Of a stretch of DNA of 64,000 nucleotides, positions 51,053 through 60,914 are shown one piece after another (within the stretch, counting starts at the first letter, position 1; each line of letters starts with the position of its first letter). Below the pieces are notes generated by a model. It had not been told where the DNA came from, did not search any database, and worked only from the letters and a program-made list of their open reading frames with translations. A program made the translations under genes and the position numbers. The stretch is taken from the NCBI GenBank assembly GCA_947481575.1, contig CANKGV010000002.1, positions 1 to 64,000 on the forward strand. The letters run 5' to 3'. Origin of the DNA: Alphaproteobacteria bacterium (GTDB lineage Bacteria > Pseudomonadota > Alphaproteobacteria > UBA2966 > CAIVPW01).

Positions 51053-52945
51053 TCAGCCCTCTGCGTGAAAGTGGCGGAAGATGGTTTCCGCTAGTTCGCT
51101 CGAAACGCCGTCGACCGACTCCAGATCGGACAACGCGGCTTGCCCCACCGCCTTGGCCGAGCCGAAGCGATGCAGCAGCGCGCGTTTGCGTGTGGGCCCG
51201 ATACCCGGAATTTCGTCCAACGGCGACAAGCCCATTTTACGCGAGCGGCGTCCGCGGTGGGTGGAAATCGCGAACCGGTGCGCTTCATCGCGCAGCCGCT
51301 CCAGGAAGTACAGAACCGGGTCCCCCTGTGGCAATACAAACGGCTCCCGCCCCGGCAAAAAGAACCGCTCCTTGCCAGCATTGCGGTCCGGCCCCTTGGC
51401 GATGCCCGCCAGCGCCACCCCCGTCAGCCCCAGATCGGCAAACACCTGCTGGGCCGAGGAGAGCTGCCCCGCGCCGCCGTCGATCAGCACCAGGTCGGGC
51501 CAGATGCCCGGTTCCCGCTCCGGGTGTTCCTTGAGCAGCCGGGAAAACCGCCGCGTGAACACTTCCCGCATCATGGCGAAATCGTCGCCCGGCGCGGCCT
51601 GCGTGTCCTTGATGTTAAACGTCCGGTACTGGTTGCGCATAAAGCCTTCCGGCCCCGCCACGATCAGCGTGCCCACCGCGTTGGTGCCGCCGGTGTGGCT
51701 GTTGTCGTAGACCTCGATGCGGGCCGGCGGCGCTTCCAGCCCAAACACCTTGGCCACCCCGTCCAGCAGTTTGCGCTGCGACGCGCTCTCCGACAGCCGC
51801 CGGTCCAGCGCCCCGCGCGCATTGGTCTCCGCCTGCTCCACCAGCCCGCGCTTGGTGCCGCGCACCGGCACCTCGATATGGACGCGGCGCCCGGCGCGCA
51901 TGGTCAGCGCCTCCTCGATCAGCTCGGTGCCCAGGATGGCGTGCGATAGCAGCACCGTCGGCGGCGGCGTGGCGGTCGCATAGAACTGGCCGACAAACGC
52001 CGCCAGCACCTCGGCCACCGTCGATTCCTGGGTGTGGGCCGGATAGTACGGCCGGTTGCCGTGGTGCCGCCCGTGCCGGAAGAAGAACACCTGCACGCAG
52101 GTTTCCCCCGCCTGGCTGTAGGCGGCGATCACGTCGGTGTCTTCCAGGTCCGGGAAGTTGATGCCCTGCCGCGACTGCACCTGGGCCAGCGCCCGCAGCC
52201 GGTCACGGTGCATCGCCGCCTGCTCGAAATCGAGCGCGGCGCTGGCCGCCTCCATCTTGGCGGAAAGGTCGGTCTGGATGTCGTGGCTCTTGCCCGACAG
52301 AAACTCGATCGCCTCGTTCACGATCGCCAGGTAGCCGTCGTGGTCGATGCGCCCCACGCACGGCGCCGTGCAGCGCTTGATCTGAAACTGCAGGCACGGC
52401 CGCGTCCGGCTGGCGAACACCGAATCGCTGCACACCCGCAGCGGAAATGCGCGCTGCAGCGCCGCCAGCGTGTCGTTCACTGCGCCTGCCGAGGCATACG
52501 GCCCGAAATAGCGGCCTTTGCCCTTCCGGCTGCCGCGGTGTTTGGTGATCATCGGCCACTGCTGGTCCGCCGTGATCAGGATGTAGGGAAACGACTTATC
52601 GTCGCGCAGCAGGATGTTGTAACGCGGCTTCAGCGACTTGATCAGGTTCGATTCCAGCAGCAGCGCCTCCACCTCCGTGTGGGTGGTGGTGAACTCCATG
52701 GTCACCGTGGCCGCCACCATGCGCAGCAGCCGGGTGTCGAGCCCCTTCAGGCTCACATAGGCCATCACGCGCTTTTTCAGGCTCTTGGCCTTGCCCACAT
52801 AGAGGGCCATGCCGCGCCGGTCGAACATGCGGTACACGCCCGGCGCATCGGGCAGGGTGCGCTGGTACCCGGCGATGACTTTCTGCCCATCCGCAGGCGT
52901 TCTGCGGGTCGGCGCAACCGGGGCCTCGGGCTCGTCGCTGGTCAT
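51053..52945 (-). CDS. uvrC: Excinuclease ABC subunit C
   Basis: 630 aa. Dual-incision nuclease of nucleotide excision repair. N-terminal GIY-YIG domain (APGVYRMFDRRGMALYVGKAKSLKKRV), a Cys-rich region (RPCLQFQIKRCTAPCVGRI), UVR motif (DFEQAAMHRDRLRAL), C-terminal RNase H-like nuclease (IEVYDNSHTGGTNAVG, LVLIDGGAGQLSSA) and a helix-hairpin-helix end (LDEIPGIGPTRKRALLHRFGS). The start MTSDEPEAP is preferred to an upstream in-frame start. First gene of uvrC-pgsA-moaDE; its partner uvrB lies 2.1 kb upstream. Confidence 0.95.
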   Translation of the reverse strand: MTSDEPEAPVAPTRRTPADGQKVIAGYQRTLPDAPGVYRMFDRRGMALYVGKAKSLKKRVMAYVSLKGLDTRLLRMVAATVTMEFTTTHTEVEALLLESNLIKSLKPRYNILLRDDKSFPYILITADQQWPMITKHRGSRKGKGRYFGPYASAGAVNDTLAALQRAFPLRVCSDSVFASRTRPCLQFQIKRCTAPCVGRIDHDGYLAIVNEAIEFLSGKSHDIQTDLSAKMEAASAALDFEQAAMHRDRLRALAQVQSRQGINFPDLEDTDVIAAYSQAGETCVQVFFFRHGRHHGNRPYYPAHTQESTVAEVLAAFVGQFYATATPPPTVLLSHAILGTELIEEALTMRAGRRVHIEVPVRGTKRGLVEQAETNARGALDRRLSESASQRKLLDGVAKVFGLEAPPARIEVYDNSHTGGTNAVGTLIVAGPEGFMRNQYRTFNIKDTQAAPGDDFAMMREVFTRRFSRLLKEHPEREPGIWPDLVLIDGGAGQLSSAQQVFADLGLTGVALAGIAKGPDRNAGKERFFLPGREPFVLPQGDPVLYFLERLRDEAHRFAISTHRGRRSRKMGLSPLDEIPGIGPTRKRALLHRFGSAKAVGQAALSDLESVDGVSSELAETIFRHFHAEG

Positions 52946-52990
52946 GGGCCAGATATGCGCGCCGGGGCCGCGAAAATCATCCCCGTTTGC

Positions 52991-53013
52991 CGTGGACAAC
53001 CTTGTGGACAACC
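52991..53013. repeat. Tandem DnaA-box-like nonamers upstream of uvrC
   Basis: Two direct copies of TGGACAACC with a 12-nt period. Read on the other strand they contain TTGTCCACG (52991-52999) and TTGTCCACA (53003-53011), one and two mismatches or fewer from common DnaA boxes (TTATCCACA, TTGTCCACA). A weaker third copy, TTGTGCACA, is at 53193-53201. They sit 45-70 nt upstream of the uvrC start and may be a DnaA regulatory site. Confidence 0.4.
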
Positions 53014-53049
53014 CGAGCGCGCCAAGCGGCGGGCCGCACGCATCCTAGG

Positions 53050-53141
53050 GTTTTTGTCACGTTGCCCAAGATTTCAGCAGTTTCTCTAAGCCGCTGATTC
53101 TAAATCGTAAATCAGTGTCAAGGAGCAACCGTAACAAAAAC
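53050..53141. other. AT-rich inverted repeat in the uvrC-folB gap
   Basis: Outer arms GTTTTTGTCACGTTGC (53050-53065) and GCAACCGTAACAAAAAC (53125-53141) are complementary apart from one mismatch and one extra base. Nested inside are CTGATT and AATCAG (53094-53115). The stretch is strikingly AT-rich for this genome. It holds no open reading frame of note. It could be a small RNA, a protein-binding site, a miniature mobile-element scar or a DNA-unwinding element. The remaining gap shows only GGCT-AAAAAA-AGCC-like pairing near 53168. Confidence 0.5.
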
Positions 53142-53215
53142 GTCGCGCATGCGTGCCCGTTACAGTGGCTAAAAAAGCCCGGTTTTCCGCCATGTGCACA
53201 ATGTTGGGTGGTGGC

Positions 53216-53617
53216 CTACCCGCCGGCGCCCGCAGGAAGCGGCGCGCTGCGCGCTTTTACCACCTCGGCGCCTACCCCCGCGGCCTCCGCGATCGCGCTC
53301 AGTTTTTCCACCCGCACGCGCGCCCGCTTTACCCGCACATCCGCCAGGCAGTCGTCGGCGATGCGTTCGGCCAGGGTCTCTACCAGGTTCACATGGCCGG
53401 CGGCGCACCGCGCTTTCACGCCGTTCACCACGGTTTCATAAGAAACCGCGTCGGCGATCTCGTCCCGCATGGCGCGGGTTTCCACGTCCAGCTCGATATT
53501 CACGCGGATCGCCTGGGCTTTTTGGTTTTCGTGGGGGTAAATCCCCACCCGCGCCGTCAGGTCGAGGTCGCGGATCACCACCAGCCGCCGGGTCAGCCCT
53601 TCCGCCGGGCGGGTCAT
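53216..53617 (-). CDS. folB: Dihydroneopterin aldolase
   Basis: 133 aa. Converts 7,8-dihydroneopterin to 6-hydroxymethyl-dihydropterin in folate synthesis. Family features: LTARVGIYPHENQKAQAIRVNIEL with the substrate-site Glu/His region, SYETVVNGV, VNLVETLAERIADDCL and the catalytic Lys segment VRVEKLSAI. ATG overlaps the stop of the upstream reductase by 4 nt, implying co-translation. Confidence 0.88.
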   Translation of the reverse strand: MTRPAEGLTRRLVVIRDLDLTARVGIYPHENQKAQAIRVNIELDVETRAMRDEIADAVSYETVVNGVKARCAAGHVNLVETLAERIADDCLADVRVKRARVRVEKLSAIAEAAGVGAEVVKARSAPLPAGAGG

Positions 53618-54369
53618 CGGCCCATCTCCGCCCGCCCGCCGGGCACCAAATGCTGGCCCGAATCCAACGCGATCATCTGCCCGGTCAAAGATTGTGCTCC
53701 CAAAATGAACCGCACCGCCGCCACGATATCCGTGAGCGGCACCGCGATACCCAGCGGCGTCGCCGCCACCTGCGCCGCAAAATGCTCCGCCGTCTGGTGC
53801 TGGCTCGGCAGCACCGGCCCCGGCCCGATCCCGTTCACCCGGATGCGCGGCGCCAACGCCAGCGCCAGCGTCTGGGTCAGCGTCCACAGCGCCGCCTTGC
53901 TCACGGTGTACGAAATGAAATCGCCCGACAGGTTCCACACCCGCTGATCCAGCAGGTTGATCACCGCGCCGTTCTCCCCCGCCGGCAGCCGCTTAGCCAT
54001 TTCCTGGGCCAGCACGAACGGCGCGCGAAGGTTGGTCTCCAAGTGTTTGTCCCACGATTTCCGCGTCGCCGTGGCCGCCCCGTCCTGCTCGAAAACGGAC
54101 GCGCTGTTCACCACGCACGTCACCGGCCCCTCCAGGTGATATGCGGCCTGCTCCACCAGCGTCAGCACATGGTTCTCGTCCGCCAGATCCCCGCGCACGC
54201 ACCCGGCCACGCCCCCCTTGCCCCGGATCGCCGCCGCCGTCGTGCCCGCCGCCTGCTCCGAATTCCAATAGTGAATCGCCACCCGCCAGCCATCCGCGGC
54301 CAGCCCTTCCGCAATCGCCCGCCCAATCCGCCGCCCCGCGCCGGTCACCAACGCAACCTGTGGCTTCAC
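53614..54369 (-). CDS. Short-chain dehydrogenase, FolM/pteridine-reductase-like
   Basis: 251 aa SDR. The cofactor motif is TGAGRRIGRAIA, with the Arg that marks pteridine reductases and FolM, rather than the usual TGxxxGIG. Catalytic YTVSK and the following AALWTLTQTLALALAPRIRVNGIGPGPVL match the same group. Located directly upstream of folB with a 4-nt overlap, it may reduce dihydromonapterin or dihydrofolate. GTG start with AGGGAG about 7 nt upstream. The exact substrate is inferred from motif plus context. Confidence 0.82.
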   Translation of the reverse strand: MKPQVALVTGAGRRIGRAIAEGLAADGWRVAIHYWNSEQAAGTTAAAIRGKGGVAGCVRGDLADENHVLTLVEQAAYHLEGPVTCVVNSASVFEQDGAATATRKSWDKHLETNLRAPFVLAQEMAKRLPAGENGAVINLLDQRVWNLSGDFISYTVSKAALWTLTQTLALALAPRIRVNGIGPGPVLPSQHQTAEHFAAQVAATPLGIAVPLTDIVAAVRFILGAQSLTGQMIALDSGQHLVPGGRAEMGR

Positions 54370-54402
54370 ACCCGCTCTCCCTAAACCGTCGCCGCCGCAA
54401 AT

Positions 54403-54434
54403 CGTGGATGGCCGGGCCAAGCCCGGCCATGACG
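54403..54434. repeat. REP-like palindrome, inverted short unit
   Basis: CGTGGATGGCCGGGC-CAA-GCCCGGCCATGACG, the reverse orientation of form A with a perfect ATGGCCGGGC/GCCCGGCCAT stem. It lies 34 nt upstream of the FolM-like gene start, so it is in the leader or promoter region of that operon. Confidence 0.82.
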
Positions 54435-54464
54435 ATGGAACGCAGAAGTACTCTCTAACCTATC

Positions 54465-54525
54465 CGTCATGGCCGGACGTCGCGCGAATAGCGCGCCCAG
54501 CATTGTTCCGGCCATCCACGACTTA
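54465..54525. repeat. REP-like palindrome, form C
   Basis: CGTCATGGCCGGACGTCGCG... ending TTCCGGCCATCCACGACTTA, with the extra GCGCG-AATA(G)-CGCGC hairpin in the loop. Its right end includes the stop codon of the GIY-YIG gene (54523-54525), so the repeat was present when that reading frame was fixed or supplied its stop. Confidence 0.87.
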
Positions 54526-54822
54526 ACTGCCCAGCGTGTCCCACAGGTCATCCCAATCCGGATTCCCCGCCACGATCAACCGCACCTTCCAAGCCCGCGC
54601 CCAGTGCTTGACCGTCTTCTCCCGCCGAATCGCGCCGCGAATATCCTCGTGCCGTTCCGCATACACAAGCCGCTTGAGCCCATACCGCTTGGTAAAGCCC
54701 TCCACGAGCCCCTCCCGGTGCTCCTGCGCCCGCCGCGCCAGATCGCTGGTGACACCGACGTAAAGGACGCCGTTGGGCTTATTGGTGACGATGTAGACCC
54801 ACCCGCCGCTCATCAGGTCCAA
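54523..54822 (-). CDS. GIY-YIG domain protein (small UvrC-N-like nuclease family)
   Basis: 99 aa. A free-standing GIY-YIG domain of the YhbQ/UPF0213-like type: GGWVYIVTNKPNGVLYVGVTSDLARRAQEHREG, then the Arg/Glu helix RREKTVKHWARAWKVRLI and WDDLWDTLGS. These are common, often multi-copy, in alphaproteobacteria; nuclease activity is possible but unproven. Start could be the fourth codon (MSGGW). It is flanked on both sides by REP-like repeats, and such small genes are often found in variable intergenic spots. Confidence 0.88.
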   Translation of the reverse strand: MDLMSGGWVYIVTNKPNGVLYVGVTSDLARRAQEHREGLVEGFTKRYGLKRLVYAERHEDIRGAIRREKTVKHWARAWKVRLIVAGNPDWDDLWDTLGS

Positions 54823-54836
54823 CCCTGAGCCTTACC

Positions 54837-54928
54837 CGTCATGGCCGGACTTGTTCCGGCCATCCACGCCTCCCCTCCGCCCCACCGCAGCAAAGGCGTG
54901 GATACGCGGAACAAGTCCGCGCATGACG
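54837..54928. repeat. REP-like pair: form A then form B
   Basis: Form A (54837-54871, CGTCATGGCCGGA-CTTGT-TCCGGCCATCCACGCCT) and, 22 nt on, form B (54894-54928, AGGCGTGGATACGCGGA-ACAAG-TCCGCGCATGACG). The arrangement is the same as the pair at 48.5 kb with a different spacer, so A-B is a recurring composite like a BIME. Confidence 0.88.
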
Positions 54929-54960
54929 TGGGAGTAGGGGGCACCACCCATCATCAAACC

Positions 54961-55020
54961 CGTCATGGCCGGACGTCGCGCGAACAGCGCGCAAAGCACA
55001 TTTCCGGCCATCCACGTCTT
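54961..55020. repeat. REP-like palindrome, form C
   Basis: CGTCATGGCCGGACGTCGCG... ending TTTCCGGCCATCCACGTCTT, with GCGCG-AACAG-CGCGC inside. It follows the A-B pair by 32 nt, as at 48.6 kb, giving the order A-B-C twice in the window, and lies 27 nt beyond the uvrB stop. Confidence 0.88.
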
Positions 55021-55046
55021 CCCTTGGCGCATGCCGGCCGCTCCCG

Positions 55047-57215
55047 TCACATCCGGATAGCCTTCGGCGCCTTCCCCTTGATCTGCCGCGTCCCCGGCCG
55101 CCCCGCGGTGGACCGCGGCTTGCTTCCGGCCACGTCCTCCGGCGGCTTCACCCCGCCGCCCAGCCCCAAATCCGCCGCCTCCAGCCGCCGCAGCTCGTCG
55201 CGAATGCGGGCAGCCTCCTCGAACTCCAGCTCCCCCGCCGCCTTCTTCATGCGTTTGTCGAGCTCGGCCATGTGGGTCTTCAGGTTATGGCCGATCCGGT
55301 GCACCAGGTCGTCGTCGCCGGTCGGCACGGTCACGTAGTCGGCCTCGAACACGCTTTGCAGCACGTCGCCGATCTTGGTGCGGATCGATTCCGGCGTAAT
55401 GCCGTGCTCCACGTTATAGGCCTGCTGCTTGGCGCGGCGCCGGTCGGTTTCCCCCATCGCCGCCTTCAAGCTGTCCGTCATCCGGTCGGCGTACAAAATC
55501 ACCCGCCCGTCCACATTGCGCGCCGCCCGCCCGATCGTCTGGATCAGCGACGTGCGGGAGCGCAAAAACCCTTCCTTGTCCGCATCCAAAATCGCCACCA
55601 GCGCGCACTCCGGAATATCCAAGCCTTCGCGCAGCAGGTTGATGCCGATCAGCACGTCAAACGCGCCCAATCGCAGGTCGCGCAGAATCTCGATGCGCTC
55701 GATCGTGTCGATGTCCGAATGCAGGTAGCGCACCCGCACCCCCGATTCGTGCAGAAACTCCGTCAGGTCTTCCGCCATGCGTTTGGTCAGCACCGTCACC
55801 AGCACCCGCTGGCTTTTCAGCGCCGCCGCCCGGCATTCGTGCATCAGGTCGTCCACCTGATTCTCCACCGGCCGCACGATGCACACCGGGTCGATGAGTC
55901 CCGTCGGCCGGATCACCTGCTCGGCGATCACGCCGCCCGTCAGCGTCAATTCCCAATTCGCCGGCGTGGCCGAAACAAACACCGACTGCCCCCGCATCGC
56001 GTCCCACTCTTCAAAACTCAGCGGCCGGTTGTCCACGCAGCTCGGCAACCGGAATCCGTATTCCGCCAGCGTCGATTTGCGCCGCAAGTCCCCGCGCGAC
56101 ATGCCGCCCAGTTGCGGCAGCGTCACGTGGCTTTCATCCACGATCACCAGCGCGTTGGATGGCAGGTATTCAAACAACGTCGGCGGCGGCTGCCCCGCCG
56201 CGCGCCCCGTCAGGTATCGCGAATAGTTCTCGATGCCCGAACACGTGCCCATGGCTTCCAGCATTTCCAGGTCGAACCGCGTGCGCTGTTCCAGCCGCTG
56301 CTCCTCGATCAGCTTGCCCTGTTCATGAAACTTCGCCAGTTGTTGCGTCATCTCGTGGCGGATGCCGGTGATCGCCTGCTTCAGCGTCGGCCGCGGCGTC
56401 ACGTAATGCGAATTGGCGAACACACGCACAAAGTCCAGCTTGTCGGTCTTCTCGCCGGTCAGCGGATCGAACTCGATGATCGATTCGATCTCTTCGCCGA
56501 ACAGGCTCAAGCGCCACGCCCGGTCTTCCAAGTGCGCCGGAAAGATCTCCACCGAATCGCCCTTGGCGCGGAACGTGCCGCGGGTAAATGCCGCCTCGTT
56601 GCGCCGGTACTGCAATTCCACAAACCGGCGCAGCAGCACCGCCCGGTCGATGCGGTCGCCTTGCTTAAGCGGCACCGTCATCTGCTGGTAGGTCTCCACC
56701 GAACCGATGCCGTAGATGCACGACACGCTCGCCACGATAATCACGTCGTCGCGCTCCAGCAGCGCGCGCGTCGCCGAATGGCGCAGCCGGTCGATCTGCT
56801 CGTTGATCGCCGAGTCTTTCTCCACATAGGTATCCGTGCGCGGCACGTATGCCTCGGGCTGGTAGTAGTCGTAGTACGAAACGAAGTACTCCACCGCGTT
56901 GTCGGGGAAGAACTCCTTCATCTCGCCATACAGCTGCGCCGCCAGCGTCTTGTTCGGCGCCAGCACCAACGCCGGCCGCTGCGTCTGCGCAATCACGTTG
57001 GCCATCGTGAAGGTCTTGCCGGAACCGGTAACGCCCAGCAGCACCTGCTCCCGTTCGCCGCCGCGCACCCCCGCCACCAGCTGCTCAATCGCCTGCGGCT
57101 GGTCCCCCATCGGCGTGTAGTTGGACACGAGCTTGAACGCGATCCCGCCGCGGTCCTTATGCGCATGCAGCGCATCGTGCCGCTCAGGAACGAAGATCTC
57201 CGGATTGCTGTTCAT
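55047..57215 (-). CDS. uvrB: Excinuclease ABC subunit B
   Basis: About 722 aa, full length. Helicase-like damage-verification subunit of UvrABC. Motif [17 protein letters not shown], the beta-hairpin region [30 protein letters not shown] (motif II), helicase motifs V-VI ([34 protein letters not shown]) and the C-terminal UVR domain ([29 protein letters not shown]). The ATG used starts MNSNPEIF; a TTG five codons earlier is possible. A LexA-like box lies about 95 nt upstream. Confidence 0.95.
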   Translation of the reverse strand: MNSNPEIFVPERHDALHAHKDRGGIAFKLVSNYTPMGDQPQAIEQLVAGVRGGEREQVLLGVTGSGKTFTMANVIAQTQRPALVLAPNKTLAAQLYGEMKEFFPDNAVEYFVSYYDYYQPEAYVPRTDTYVEKDSAINEQIDRLRHSATRALLERDDVIIVASVSCIYGIGSVETYQQMTVPLKQGDRIDRAVLLRRFVELQYRRNEAAFTRGTFRAKGDSVEIFPAHLEDRAWRLSLFGEEIESIIEFDPLTGEKTDKLDFVRVFANSHYVTPRPTLKQAITGIRHEMTQQLAKFHEQGKLIEEQRLEQRTRFDLEMLEAMGTCSGIENYSRYLTGRAAGQPPPTLFEYLPSNALVIVDESHVTLPQLGGMSRGDLRRKSTLAEYGFRLPSCVDNRPLSFEEWDAMRGQSVFVSATPANWELTLTGGVIAEQVIRPTGLIDPVCIVRPVENQVDDLMHECRAAALKSQRVLVTVLTKRMAEDLTEFLHESGVRVRYLHSDIDTIERIEILRDLRLGAFDVLIGINLLREGLDIPECALVAILDADKEGFLRSRTSLIQTIGRAARNVDGRVILYADRMTDSLKAAMGETDRRRAKQQAYNVEHGITPESIRTKIGDVLQSVFEADYVTVPTGDDDLVHRIGHNLKTHMAELDKRMKKAAGELEFEEAARIRDELRRLEAADLGLGGGVKPPEDVAGSKPRSTAGRPGTRQIKGKAPKAIRM

Positions 57216-57237
57216 CGCCCGCTCACTCAACCCTATC

Positions 57238-57273
57238 CGTCATGGCCGGACTTGTTCCGGCCATCCACGCCTT
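57238..57273. repeat. REP-like palindrome, form A
   Basis: CGTCATGGCCGGA-CTTGT-TCCGGCCATCCACGCCT, identical in its core to the form A copies at 48.5 and 54.8 kb. It lies 23 nt upstream of the uvrB start, between the LexA-like box and the coding sequence, so it would be in the uvrB leader. Confidence 0.87.
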
Positions 57274-57306
57274 ACTGCCGCCCCGAAACCAGCGGCACGC
57301 ATAGTA

Positions 57307-57321
57307 GAACAAAACGAGACC
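57307..57321 (-). promoter_or_regulatory. LexA-like SOS box upstream of uvrB
   Basis: On the transcribed strand the sequence is GGTC-TCGTTTT-GTTC, one base from the alphaproteobacterial LexA consensus GTTC-N7-GTTC. It is about 92 nt before the uvrB ATG, on the correct side for SOS control of uvrB, a usual LexA target. Confidence 0.5.
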
Positions 57322-57365
57322 AACGAGTAGACTGCGCGTCCGGCCCCGCCAACACGCTCCCCGCG

Positions 57366-58181
57366 CTACCGCCCCGGTAGCACCTCCGCCGCCAGCCCCG
57401 CCGTGTAGCGGAAAATGCCGCGGGCGCTATTCCGCAGGAAGTCGTCGGCGTCGATGGCGGCCAGTCCGCTCAGGCCCGTCAGCGTGAAGTAGCGCCACAC
57501 GTCCGGCGTCTCCGGTTCGCGCTCGATGACGTACAGCGTGCGGATGTCGCCCCGGTTCAAGGTCAACAGCAACGCGACCCTGGCCGGCTCGCTGGTGATA
57601 CCGAGCACCAAGCGGCCGGCGGTCAGTTCCAACACGTCGATCCGGTTGACGAGCTGGACGGTGCCGAGGCCCGGAATGCGCCGCTCCGTCGCCATGCGCC
57701 ACCAGAAATACAGCGGCGTGCCCGGCCGCAGTTCCGCGGCAGTGAAGTCCGCGCGGGCGTGGCCCGCGTCGGCGTCGGTCAGCGCGAAGGCTTCAAACGC
57801 CAGCGGCCACCACTGGTCGCGGCTGGGCGACCAGTAGCGGATGGCGGGGAAGTGCGACACCTCGGCGAACCGCGGCAGCAATCCGGCCGCATCGCCCGCA
57901 AAGCGGAAGCGCGCGGTGGTGGTCCCCAGCAGGTCGAACTTCCCGGCCGGCCACGCTGTGCACGCCGGCGGCGTCCGCACGCCCAATTCGCCGCCGTGAA
58001 CCACGGCGACCATCGGCTCGGCGTCGAGCGGCGGATAGCTGGGCTGCCCGCCCGCGCACGGCACCGCCGGCGCATCCGCCGCCCGCGCCGCCGTCCCGGC
58101 TAGGCACAACACCGCCACGGCTGCGGCGAGCCACCGGCTGCGCCAGCGGGGAAGGGGCAAAGAGGTCAACGCGTGCGCCAT
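57366..58181 (-). CDS. Hypothetical exported protein, 271 aa
   Basis: Signal peptide at the N-terminus (RWRSRWLAAAVAVLCLAGTAARAADA, cut near residue 36). The mature part is about 235 residues with several Trp-rich strands (RYWSPSRDQWWPLAFEAFAL, LYFWWRMATERRIPG) and two Cys near the front. Conserved-looking end: LLLTLNRGDIRTLYVIEREPETPDVWRYFTLTGLS. Probably periplasmic. The ATG chosen lies 15 nt inside an alternative GTG. The gene diverges from the palindrome-rich small gene. Family not recognised with confidence. Confidence 0.7.
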   Translation of the reverse strand: MAHALTSLPLPRWRSRWLAAAVAVLCLAGTAARAADAPAVPCAGGQPSYPPLDAEPMVAVVHGGELGVRTPPACTAWPAGKFDLLGTTTARFRFAGDAAGLLPRFAEVSHFPAIRYWSPSRDQWWPLAFEAFALTDADAGHARADFTAAELRPGTPLYFWWRMATERRIPGLGTVQLVNRIDVLELTAGRLVLGITSEPARVALLLTLNRGDIRTLYVIEREPETPDVWRYFTLTGLSGLAAIDADDFLRNSARGIFRYTAGLAAEVLPGR

Positions 58182-58200
58182 GCCGATGCGATCCACACAG

Positions 58201-58215
58201 AATACGAAACGTATT
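58201..58215. promoter_or_regulatory. Palindrome AATACG-AAA-CGTATT between two divergent genes
   Basis: Perfect 6-bp arms with a 3-nt centre, 19 nt upstream of the exported-protein ATG and overlapping the -35 box of the opposite gene. The right arm belongs to CGTATTTAC (58210-58218), the same 9-mer found in the downstream palindromes, so one DNA-binding protein may recognise both. Confidence 0.5.
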
Positions 58216-58242
58216 TACTAAAACGCCCACATATTGTATAGT
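58214..58242 (+). promoter_or_regulatory. Promoter for the palindrome-rich small gene
   Basis: -35 TTTACT (58214-58219), exactly 17 nt, -10 TATAGT (58237-58242, five of six consensus bases). An expected start near 58249 leaves about 22 nt of leader, which contains AGGAGG (58258-58263). Confidence 0.65.
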
Positions 58243-58311
58243 TCGTGGCCCCGAACCAGGAGGCCGGCCGATGCCCAGCAGTGCCAAAACCCAACCTAAA
58301 GGCCATGATTA

Positions 58312-58525
58312 CCGTAGATTCCCCGTAGATACGGTGGCGCGGCCCGCGCCCGCGCGTTCATCACAGTCCGTATCGGCAGCCCGTCCTGGCGTAGATTCCG
58401 CGTATTTACGCCAGCCCCCGCGCTCCGCGGCGTCAGGTCCGTTTTGCGTAAATCCCGCGTATTTACGCAAAATCGCGCGCCGCGCCCCGGCGGCATCGCC
58501 GCGCGTAAATCCCGCGTACTTACGC
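58312..58525. repeat. Array of four 23-bp palindromes (GCGTAAAT-N7-ATTTACGC)
   Basis: Units at 58312-58334, 58389-58411, 58446-58468 and 58503-58525. The third is perfect: GCGTAAAT-CCCGCGT-ATTTACGC. The second differs by a change that keeps a G-U pair in RNA, the fourth by one mismatch, and the first is most diverged (CCGTAGAT-TCCCCGT-AGATACGG, five pairs left). Start-to-start spacing is 77, 57 and 57 nt; spacers are unrelated GC-rich sequence. Each could be a hairpin in the RNA or a binding site in the DNA. Confidence 0.85.
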
Positions 58526-58560
58526 GCGGGGCCGTGCCGTGGTGGGTGGTCGAAAGCCGC

Positions 58561-60823
<2,263 letters not shown>

Positions 60824-60914
60824 CCGGGGCTGTCACGGCGGTTTGACTTGTCGCGCGCCGGGTGGGGTTCAAACTCCCTCCCAAGCACTGTCCTCTGACG
60901 GAAGGGTCGCGAGC

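Noticed and set aside
52946-53215. Chromosomal origin of replication
   Set aside because: Boxes and AT-richness are suggestive, but no hemE, dnaA, parAB or repC neighbours are present and genes do not change strand here. Kept only as a finding about a possible DnaA site, not annotated as an origin.
54523-54822. Homing endonuclease or mobile element
   Set aside because: The GIY-YIG protein is of the small housekeeping type; there are no intron/intein boundaries, and the flanking repeats are the dispersed REP family, not element ends.
58312-58525. CRISPR array
   Set aside because: Repeats of 23 nt with two 34-nt spacers look CRISPR-like, but the repeats are not identical, the first spacing is 54 nt, there are only four units, no cas genes are near and the repeat is a full palindrome inside a reading frame.
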